Below are positions 34,530 through 40,748 of a stretch of 64,000 bases of DNA, piece by piece. How positions within the stretch are numbered: the first letter of the stretch is position 1; each line of letters opens with the position of its first letter. Both the position numbers and the translations under genes were made by a program. The notes beneath the pieces were generated by a model that made no database searches, had not been told where the DNA came from, and saw nothing but the letters and a program-made list of their open reading frames with translations. This DNA comes from Microbacterium sp. zg-Y1090. Lineage in GTDB: Bacteria; Actinomycetota; Actinomycetes; Actinomycetales; Microbacteriaceae. The stretch is from positions 1,364,001 through 1,428,000 of the forward strand of contig NZ_CP126742.1 in the NCBI RefSeq assembly GCF_030246945.1, given 5' to 3'.

Positions 34530-35516
34530 ATGAGGGCGATCTGGAAGGGCGCGCTGACCTTCGGACTGGTGAACGTGCCGGTGAAGGTCTACTCCGCGAC
34601 GGAAGACCACGACCTGCCGCTGCACCAGGTGCACGCCGCCGACGGCGGACGCATCCGGTACCAGCGGATCTGCGAGATCGACGGCGAGGTCGTTCCCTAC
34701 GCCGACATCGACAAGGCCTACGACGACGGCGACCGCACGGTCGTGCTCACGAAGGAGGACATCGCGTCGCTGCCGGCCGAACGCAGCCGCGAGATCGATG
34801 TCGTCGAGTTTGTCCCGAGCGAGCAGGTGGACCTGCTCACCCTCGACAAGGCCTACTACCTCGAACCGGACTCCGCCTCACCCAAGGCGTACGTGCTGCT
34901 GCGCAGGACACTCGAGCAGACCGACCGCACCGCGATCGTGCGGTTCTCGCTGCGGCAGAAGACACGCCTGGCTGCGCTGCGCGTGCGCGGAGACGTGCTG
35001 GTGCTGCAGACGCTGCTGTGGGCGGACGAAGTGCGCGAGGCGTCTTTCCCGTCGCTGGACGAGTCGGTGCGCATCTCGGCCAAGGAGCTCGAGCTGTCCG
35101 CCAGCCTCGTCGAGAGCTTCGCCTCCGACTTCGACCCCGAAGACTTCGCCGACGAATACCAGCAGGAACTGCGTACACTCATCGACGCGAAGCTGGAGCA
35201 GGGCGATGCTCTGGACACCTCCCAGACCTTCGGCGAGACGGAGGAGCCGGAGTCCGGCGGCGAGGTCATCGATCTGATGGCAGCGCTGCGTGCCAGCGTC
35301 GAGCGCTCGCGGGCGGCGCGGGGCAACGCGCCGTCCACGAGCGACGAGCCGGCGGAGACCCCGGCTCCGAAGAAGGCCGCGGTGTCGACCGCCAAGAAGG
35401 CGTCCGGGAAGAAGTCGCCTGCGAAGGAGGCGCCTGCCAAGAGCGCCCCCGCCAAGAAGGCGCCCGCGAAGAGCGCGCCCGCCAAGAAGGCGACGGCGAA
35501 GAAGAAGGCCAGCTAG
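34530..35516 (+). CDS. ku: Ku DNA end-binding protein
   Basis: 328 aa. The bacterial Ku core starts MRAIWKGALTFGLVNVPVKV and continues with RIRYQRICEIDGEVV and DKAYYLEPD, through about residue 255. The C-terminus (about 280-328) is an Ala/Lys/Pro-rich tail with repeated KKAPAKSAPA, a DNA-binding or LigD-recruiting extension seen in actinobacterial Ku. It binds DNA ends and recruits LigD. The ATG at 34530 was chosen because Ku proteins normally begin at MRAIWKG; a leaderless GTG at 34506 (adding eight residues) is a real alternative. Its stop codon shares the tetranucleotide CTAG with the convergent DedA gene's stop. Confidence 0.93.
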   Translation: MRAIWKGALTFGLVNVPVKVYSATEDHDLPLHQVHAADGGRIRYQRICEIDGEVVPYADIDKAYDDGDRTVVLTKEDIASLPAERSREIDVVEFVPSEQVDLLTLDKAYYLEPDSASPKAYVLLRRTLEQTDRTAIVRFSLRQKTRLAALRVRGDVLVLQTLLWADEVREASFPSLDESVRISAKELELSASLVESFASDFDPEDFADEYQQELRTLIDAKLEQGDALDTSQTFGETEEPESGGEVIDLMAALRASVERSRAARGNAPSTSDEPAETPAPKKAAVSTAKKASGKKSPAKEAPAKSAPAKKAPAKSAPAKKATAKKKAS

Positions 35517-36313
35517 CCGCGCGCCGCGGCGGAACCGTCGGGATCGTCGATGTCGTCGTCGAAGACGTCCTGGTCGAGGACCAGCTCCTCGGCCTCGGCG
35601 GCATCCGTCACGGCGTCGTCGCCGGCGGCGGCCTCGCGCGCGACCTTGCGTCGCTCGGCGAAGTAGTGCCACACGACGAAGACGAGCGTGCCGGCGACGG
35701 CGGCCAGGAGGATGACGTCGATGTACTCCGACACGAAGTCGCCGACGAAGGGGATGAACCCGATGCCGTACCCGATCATCGTCAGGCCGAAGCCCCAGAG
35801 GACGGCGCCGATGAAGTTGTACAGCGAGTAGCGCCGCCAGGGCATGTGGCCCACACCGGCCGCGACCGGCGCGAACGTGCGCACGATCGGGACGAACCGG
35901 GCGAGGATGATCGTCAGCCCTCCGTAGCGCTCGAAGAACGCGTTGGTGCGCTCGACGTTGCGACGGCTGAAGATGCCGGATTCCTTGCGCTCGAACACCG
36001 CCGGCCCGCCCTTGTGGCCGATCAGGTAGCCGGCTTCGCCGCCGACGAACGCCGAGAGGCCGATCAGCAGAGCCACCCACCACGCGCTGAGGCCGAAGAC
36101 GCCATGGGGCGCGACCTCGGTGGAGTGCGACAGCAGTCCGGCCATGATGAGCAGGGTGTCGCCCGGCAGCAGGAACCCGACCAGCAGGCCCGTCTCGGCG
36201 AAGACGATGAAGCACACCACCAGCAGCGCCCACGGCTGCGAGTTCGTGATGATCGTCGCGGGATCCAGCCAAGGGATCAGCGCGGTCGGTGCGTGCAGTG
36301 CGGTTTCAAGCAC
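35513..36313 (-). CDS. DedA family membrane protein
   Basis: 266 aa. The family motifs are seen as FAETGLLVGFLLPGDTLLI (E in the first helix region, then G-D), GGEAGYLIGHKGG, and ILARFVPIVRTFAPVAAGVG with F-x-R-x-x-P-x-x-R. About five or six hydrophobic segments follow. DedA proteins of the VTT group are linked to lipid or undecaprenyl phosphate translocation. The C-terminal 45 residues are acidic and soluble. The gene is convergent with ku and overlaps it by four bases at the stop codons. A second family member is at 56372-57007. Confidence 0.92.
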   Translation of the reverse strand: MLETALHAPTALIPWLDPATIITNSQPWALLVVCFIVFAETGLLVGFLLPGDTLLIMAGLLSHSTEVAPHGVFGLSAWWVALLIGLSAFVGGEAGYLIGHKGGPAVFERKESGIFSRRNVERTNAFFERYGGLTIILARFVPIVRTFAPVAAGVGHMPWRRYSLYNFIGAVLWGFGLTMIGYGIGFIPFVGDFVSEYIDVILLAAVAGTLVFVVWHYFAERRKVAREAAAGDDAVTDAAEAEELVLDQDVFDDDIDDPDGSAAARG

Positions 36314-36372
36314 GAAGTCCCCGTCGGTCGGATGCGGCGGTCAGTCTCGACGGATGCCGAAGCATCCGTCCG

Positions 36373-36454
36373 TGCGGAAGGTGGGACTCGAACCCACACG
36401 CCCGAAGGCACAGGAACCTAAATCCTGCGTGTCTACCGATTCCACCACTCCCGC
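36373..36454 (-). tRNA. tRNA-Leu (TAG)
   Basis: 82-nt class II tRNA on the minus strand. The acceptor strands are GCGGGAG and CTTCCGC with a G-T pair; the D arm is TGGTGGAATCGGTAGACACG; the anticodon arm is CAGGATTTAGGTTCCTG with anticodon TAG; the long variable arm is TGCCTTCGGGCG. The T arm is GTGGGTTCGAGTCCCAC. CCA is not encoded. Confidence 0.95.
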
Positions 36455-36468
36455 GGGTGCCCCACAGT

Positions 36469-37314
36469 CTAGTGGGGGGAGAGGGAGTCATCCGCAGCGG
36501 AGACCCCCGCCGCCTGCGCGCGGGCGTCGCCGGCGCGCACGCGCGGCGAGCCGCCGATGAACCAGTAGGCCGCGCCCACGATGAGCGCGCCGCCGACGAG
36601 GTTGCCGAAGCCGACCCACAGCATGTTCGCGCCGAAGGCCGCCCACGTCGCGTCATGCACGCCGGTCAGCATGCCGAGGGCGTACGTGGTCATGTTCGCC
36701 ACGACGTGCTCGAAGCCGGACGCCACGAACGCCAGGATCGCGAGGAGGATGACGGCGATCTTCGGGCCGTCGGTGGTCAGGCGCGCGCACATCCAGATCG
36801 CGAGGCACACCAGCACGTTGCACAGCACGCCGCGGAGGAACAGCTCGTGGGGCAGCTCACCGGCCTTGGCAGCGAGCAGCTCGGCGAGCATGGCCTCGGC
36901 GGCGGGCGCGGCATGCAGGATGCCGGCGCCGGCCACGACGATGGAGAAGACCACCGCCCCGGCGAGGTTGGCCACGAACGTGACCGCGAGGGCGGCTGCC
37001 GCGCGCCCCGCTCCGACTGCGCGCATGAGCGCGCCCTGGGTGAGGGTCATCATCGACGAGGTGGCCAGCTCGCCGCCGGCGAAGACGACGAGGGTGAGCG
37101 CGGCGGCGAACACCAGTCCGCTGACCAGGCGCCCCGCGCCCGAGCCTGCGGCGCTCAGGGGACCCGCGGTGCTGATCATGAGCACCACGCCGATACCGAG
37201 ATAGGCGCCGGCGAGCATCCCCGAGACGGCGAACCGAGCGGGAGCGCGCAGGCCCTGCACCTTGTGACGCGCAGCCTCGCGCTGCACCTCGAGTGCCTGT
37301 GCGACGGTCAGCAT
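36469..37314 (-). CDS. Formate/nitrite transporter family channel
   Basis: 281 aa with about six hydrophobic helices. GMLAGAYLGIGVVLMIS and FAGGELATSSMMTLTQGAL are typical FNT pore regions, as are GVLCNVLVCLAIWM and GFEHVVANM, the latter containing the His near the pore. It conducts formate, nitrite or hydrosulfide; which of them is not evident. The ATG at 37314 was chosen as the only good start near the first family motif; the open frame runs on upstream without coding character. A short CCCCAC/GTGGGG hairpin spans its stop codon (36460-36477). Confidence 0.88.
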   Translation of the reverse strand: MLTVAQALEVQREAARHKVQGLRAPARFAVSGMLAGAYLGIGVVLMISTAGPLSAAGSGAGRLVSGLVFAAALTLVVFAGGELATSSMMTLTQGALMRAVGAGRAAAALAVTFVANLAGAVVFSIVVAGAGILHAAPAAEAMLAELLAAKAGELPHELFLRGVLCNVLVCLAIWMCARLTTDGPKIAVILLAILAFVASGFEHVVANMTTYALGMLTGVHDATWAAFGANMLWVGFGNLVGGALIVGAAYWFIGGSPRVRAGDARAQAAGVSAADDSLSPH

Positions 37315-37420
37315 GTCGTGCGGCAACGGCGAAGCGGTCGGGTCATGAGGACATCCTGCCGTGCACGGCGCGGTCTGCGCGCGGGAATCGGCCGGTGAAA
37401 ACCCACCCCGTGCCGCCCGA

Positions 37421-38113
37421 TCAGGCGCCCGCGGGCACCGGGGTGAGCGACTCCAGAACAGCCGCGCGCAGGCGGGCGGGCGCGCGGTCACCGCCGGCGC
37501 GATGCGTGACGCGACCGGGCAGCATCGCCGCCGCCGACGGAGCGGACGACCCCCACCCGCACAGCTGCACGGCGAGGGCGAGCTCGGCGCCGTCCGTCGC
37601 GGGCGCGGAACGGCACACCTTGCCCGGGTGACCGGGAAGGATGAGCCCGCGGGCGGCGGCGACATCGTGCAGCGCCGCGGTGCGGAACATCGTGGCGCTC
37701 CCCGTGATCACGCTCGCCTTCCCGCTGACGACGCCGAGGTCGTCGTCGCGCGCGAACTCCCGCAGCGCAGTGGCGATGAACTCCGCCGGCATCCGCGTCT
37801 CGGCCGTGAGGATGAGCACGAACGTCGGCGCATGGCCCTCCCCCTGCGCCAGCGCCTCGTCGACGGCGGCGGCCGTGTCTGCCGTGGTGATCACCCGGGC
37901 TCCGTGGGCGACGGCGGCGTCGATGGCCTCCTCGGCGTCCGGCCTCGTGAGAACGGTGACGCGGCGTGGGACGACCGTCTGCAGCGCCATCGCATCCAGG
38001 ACGGACAGCACGCCCGACGGGTCGTCGTGGGCGGCGACGAGCACCGCGAGGTGAGACCCTCCGATCCGCCGGTGCGGTCGCCGGGCGCGGAGGGGGTGCA
38101 GGGGGAAGGTCAT
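37421..38113 (-). CDS. Shrunken, probably inactive paralog of the GT2 at 39368-40498
   Basis: 230 aa. It aligns along its whole length with the GT2 encoded two genes upstream: LAVLVAAHD to LAVLIPAHN, QTVVPRRVTVL to QTAVPRRVVVV, and ITGSATMFRTAALHDVAAAR to VTGTASMFRTAALREVAAAR. Catalytic parts are lost. D-A-D is T-A-E (residues 103-105), T-E-D is TDGAE (173-177), about 32 residues before the ITGSATMF motif are deleted, and the QxxRW motif and membrane helices are missing. The reading frame is intact and codon use looks normal. It is therefore not a plain pseudogene; a regulatory or sugar-binding role is possible. Confidence 0.75.
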   Translation of the reverse strand: MTFPLHPLRARRPHRRIGGSHLAVLVAAHDDPSGVLSVLDAMALQTVVPRRVTVLTRPDAEEAIDAAVAHGARVITTADTAAAVDEALAQGEGHAPTFVLILTAETRMPAEFIATALREFARDDDLGVVSGKASVITGSATMFRTAALHDVAAARGLILPGHPGKVCRSAPATDGAELALAVQLCGWGSSAPSAAAMLPGRVTHRAGGDRAPARLRAAVLESLTPVPAGA

Positions 38114-38147
38114 GATCGGATCTCGCTTCTGGGTGATGCGGCCGACA

Positions 38148-38187
38148 CTCGGGCCCCGGGGCGCGCGGGGCGTCCCCGGGGCCCGAG
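38148..38187 (-). terminator. 14-bp hairpin after the surface-protein gene
   Basis: CTCGGGCCCCGGGG and its exact complement with a 12-base loop, lying between the surface-protein stop and the shrunken GT gene on the same strand. It could end transcription or reduce expression of the downstream gene. Confidence 0.6.
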
Positions 38188-38192
38188 GCCGG

Positions 38193-39113
38193 TCAGCTGC
38201 GGGCGGCGCGCCGCCCTGCGACGAGCGCCAGCCCGAGGCCGAGCGCGCCGGCACCGGCGAGTGCGACGGGCACTGCGGTGCCGGAACCACCCGTGTACGC
38301 CAGCGTGGCCGGGGCGGCGCACTCGACGGCGGGGTGGTGCACCTCCCTGGTCACGGCAGGGACAGCGGGGGTGCCGGGGACGCCGGGAACGGCGGGCTGG
38401 AACTCCTGGTCCACGACGGTGACCTCCTCAGTCACCGCCGGGTGCTCCACGGTGTGGGTCTCGGCCGGGTGCTCCACGGTGTGGGTCTCGGCCGGGTGCT
38501 CCACGGTGTGGGTCTCGGCCGGGTGCTCCACGGTGTGGGTCTCGGCCGGGTGGTGCACCGTCGTGGTCACGGCTTCGAGGTAGAACCAGTCGCCGTTGCC
38601 TGAGCCGCCGTGGGAGCGGTAGTACGCGCCCTCGTGGCCCACGCCGTGGGGGTCGCCCTTCACATTGGGCTGCCAGTCGGCGCCCGGGAAGGCCGGCGGG
38701 TCGTCGGAGAGGTGCGGGCCGCCGGTCCACGAGTAGCGCTGCCAGTGGTCGAACACCTCCTCGTCCCAGGCCTCCCTGTCGACGACGGTCTCGGTCCAGG
38801 CCTCCTTGTCGACGACGGTTTCGGTCCAGGCCTCCTTGTCGACGACGGTTTCGGTCCAGGCCTCCTTGTCGACGACGGTCTCGGTCCAGGCCTCCTGGAT
38901 GACGCGGGTCTCCAGGTGGCTCACCTCGGGGACCTCCGGCACGCCGGGGATCTCGGCGACGGCGGGCACCGCGGGGGTCACGAGGACCGTCTCGGTCCAG
39001 GCAGCCCGCGGAACGCACGGGGCGTCCGCAGCCGGTGCCGCGGACGCGCCGAGCATCAGCGGGCTCGCAGCGATGACGAGCGCCGCAGTGGCGCTCGCGA
39101 CCTGCTTTCTCAC
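38193..39113 (-). CDS. Repeat-rich cell-wall surface protein with LAYTG sorting signal
   Basis: 306 aa. A signal peptide spans about 1-26 (MRKQVASATAALVIAASPLM, cut near ASA/AP). Then comes a Pro/Val-rich part, four tandem 10-residue units EAWTETVVDK/R (74-113) with a fifth degenerate one, and a compact Trp/Gly/His-rich domain (about 122-185). Four units of HPAETHTVE follow (188-223), then another Pro/Val part, LAYTG at 271-275, a hydrophobic helix and RRAARS. The ending is a classic sortase signal of the LAxTG type used by class E sortases. GTG at 39113 has AGAAAGGAG upstream. It is probably displayed on the wall; the ligand and function are unknown. No sortase gene is in the window. Confidence 0.88.
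   Translation of the reverse strand: MRKQVASATAALVIAASPLMLGASAAPAADAPCVPRAAWTETVLVTPAVPAVAEIPGVPEVPEVSHLETRVIQEAWTETVVDKEAWTETVVDKEAWTETVVDKEAWTETVVDREAWDEEVFDHWQRYSWTGGPHLSDDPPAFPGADWQPNVKGDPHGVGHEGAYYRSHGGSGNGDWFYLEAVTTTVHHPAETHTVEHPAETHTVEHPAETHTVEHPAETHTVEHPAVTEEVTVVDQEFQPAVPGVPGTPAVPAVTREVHHPAVECAAPATLAYTGGSGTAVPVALAGAGALGLGLALVAGRRAARS
38445..38552 (-). repeat. Four 27-bp tandem repeats encoding HPAETHTVE
   Basis: Four units, identical at the DNA level, in phase with the reading frame of the surface protein. Near-identity at synonymous sites suggests recent expansion or homogenisation. Confidence 0.9.
38770..38889 (-). repeat. Four 30-bp tandem repeats encoding EAWTETVVDK/R
   Basis: Four units differing only at one or two positions (K/R change and one T/C), in phase with the surface-protein frame. 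Copy number is likely to vary between strains. Confidence 0.9.
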
Positions 39114-39146
39114 CGCAACTCCTTTCTGTCGTGATGGGTGGGTCAG

Positions 39147-39167
39147 CCCGCGGGCACTGCCCGCGGG
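39147..39167 (-). terminator. 9-bp hairpin between mini-protein and surface-protein genes
   Basis: CCCGCGGGC-ACT-GCCCGCGGG lies just after the stop of the 53-residue gene and 34 bp before the surface-protein GTG. There is no T-run, so attenuation or RNA stabilisation is as likely as termination. Confidence 0.5.
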
Positions 39168-39172
39168 ACGCA

Positions 39173-39334
39173 TCAGGGCTCGGTGCGCGCCTTGCGGCGC
39201 ATCCGGACGACGCGGCCGACGGAGAGGGCCGCGAGCCCGGCGACGAAGAGGGTCCAGCCCGCCACCCAGGTGTGGGCGAGCGCGGCGCCGGTGGTGGCGA
39301 GCACCCCGGATGCGGTGCTGTTGAGCTGGTACAT
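39173..39334 (-). CDS. 53-residue membrane mini-protein with LATTG sorting-like motif
   Basis: A gene too short for most callers. The peptide starts MYQLNSTASGVLATTGAALA, continues with one hydrophobic helix (about 22-43), and ends with the basic tail VVRMRRKARTEP. LATTG at 12-16, then a helix, then Arg/Lys is exactly the order of a sortase sorting signal, but there is no signal peptide and only 11 residues precede the motif. GGAAGAA lies eight bases before the ATG. It sits between the GT2 and the LAYTG surface protein on the same strand. It might be a sortase-related decoy, a cleaved peptide or an accessory membrane protein; the role is unknown. Confidence 0.65.
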   Translation of the reverse strand: MYQLNSTASGVLATTGAALAHTWVAGWTLFVAGLAALSVGRVVRMRRKARTEP

Positions 39335-39367
39335 GGATGGGTTCTTCCGGAAGAGAGGGGGTCCCGC

Positions 39368-40498
39368 TCAGCTGGAGGGGACGAAGAGGGGTGACTCGTG
39401 TGCGGTGACGTGGTTCCAGGCGGTGTCGCGGCGCAGCAGCGCCAGCGCGACGGCGTGCACGAACGCCGCCTGCAGGGCGATGTCATAGGCGATCTCCGGC
39501 AGCACGGCGGCGGCGAGCATCCGGGCGCGTGGTCCGCCCGGCCACACGGTGATGACGCGCTCGACGATGAAGACGCCGCCCACGGCGAGCCAGAATCCGC
39601 TCACGGCGAAGGTGCCGGTGGCGACCGACAGCGCGGTCAGCAGCAGCAGCGTGGCGATCGTGAGGATGCCGACGAGGATCATCGCCTGCTGGCCGAAGTA
39701 GCGCAGCGTGACGCGGGAGACGCCGTACTCGCGCAGGTTGTCGAGCATGCCCTTGTACCAGCGCACGCGCTGGCGATGCAGATCGCCCCAGGTGGGCATG
39801 AGCTCGGTGGTGCAGACGCATTCCTCCGGCGCAACCATCCGCCAGCCGCACGTCTTGAGGGCGAGGGTCAGCTCGGAGTCCTCGGTGATGGCGCCGCGGT
39901 CGTAGACGTCGCCGCGGGTGCCCGGCAGGAGATCACCTCGGGCGGCGGCGACCTCGCGCAGCGCCGCGGTGCGGAACATCGACGCGGTGCCGGTGACGAC
40001 GCTCACCCGTCCGGTGGCCCGGATCTGGGTCCCGTAGCGGACGTACTCGTTCGCCTGGAACTGCTGCAGCATGCTCATCGGCCGCTCGCCGACGAAGAGG
40101 CCGCTCACGGCGCCGAGTGCGTCGTCTGCGTTCAGCGCGGCCAGGGACACGTCGATGAACTGCGGGTCCAGGCGCGTGTCGGCATCGACGACGAGGATGA
40201 AGGGCGGCGCGTCGTCGCCCAGCGCTGCGAGCGCCTGATTGAGCGCACCGGCCTTGCGGTCCGTGTTGTCACGGGTCACCATGACGTCGGCCCCGTGGGC
40301 GGCAGCGACGTACCCCGTGGCGTCCGTGCAGTTGTCGGCGACGACCACCACGCGTCGGGGCACCGCCGTCTGCCGCGACAGGGCGTCGAGCGTCTCGGCG
40401 ATGGCGTCGGCTTCGTTGTGCGCGGGGATGAGGACGGCGAGCTCGCTCGCGCGTACGACGCGCCGCGAGGACGGGAGGGGCCGTACCGTCGGGCTCAT
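39368..40498 (-). CDS. Processive-type GT2 glycosyltransferase with membrane helices
   Basis: 376 aa. The GT-A domain has LAVLIPAHNEADAI, the substrate Asp in VVVADNCTDA, D-A-D at 105-107 (VVDADTR), T-E-D at 205-207 (AITEDSEL), and QRVRW at 243-247. These together mark the processive branch of family 2 (PgaC/IcaA, hyaluronan and cellulose synthase type). The C-terminus has about three or four helices (about 268-355). It should make or extend a membrane-attached polysaccharide, or glycosylate the neighbouring surface protein. The ATG at 40498 was chosen; an in-frame GTG at 40525 is possible. Confidence 0.87.
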   Translation of the reverse strand: MSPTVRPLPSSRRVVRASELAVLIPAHNEADAIAETLDALSRQTAVPRRVVVVADNCTDATGYVAAAHGADVMVTRDNTDRKAGALNQALAALGDDAPPFILVVDADTRLDPQFIDVSLAALNADDALGAVSGLFVGERPMSMLQQFQANEYVRYGTQIRATGRVSVVTGTASMFRTAALREVAAARGDLLPGTRGDVYDRGAITEDSELTLALKTCGWRMVAPEECVCTTELMPTWGDLHRQRVRWYKGMLDNLREYGVSRVTLRYFGQQAMILVGILTIATLLLLTALSVATGTFAVSGFWLAVGGVFIVERVITVWPGGPRARMLAAAVLPEIAYDIALQAAFVHAVALALLRRDTAWNHVTAHESPLFVPSS

Positions 40499-40748
40499 GG
40501 CGGGACCGCTCTTTCTCGCCGGCACCCCGGCGCTCGGGCGGGCCGTCAGGAGCGCGGGCGGCCACGCGGCGGCACCACGGCGGTCCCGCGGTCATCCAGT
40601 CCACTCGCGGGGTGCGGAGCACAGATGGGCGCGGAGGCGATCTGAGCATCGCGGTGCGCCCGATCGAGTACGTCAGGCGGCCATGCTGAGCACGCGGAGA
40701 ACCCGTCTGAGTACTCGCTGTGGGGGCCGCAGCCGGCGCTGCGGCGGC
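40499..40748. other. 250-bp intergenic region between luxR-type gene and GT2
   Basis: No gene was recognised. It contains a 7-bp hairpin GCCGCAG-N6-CTGCGGC (40726-40745) four bases after the regulator's stop codon. The promoter of the GT2/surface-protein genes must lie here if they are separate from the regulator, but no clear -10 box was found. Confidence 0.5.

Noticed and set aside
38445..38889. Possible CRISPR array.
   Set aside because: The repeats are contiguous, with no spacers, and translate in frame into a secreted surface protein. No cas gene is nearby.
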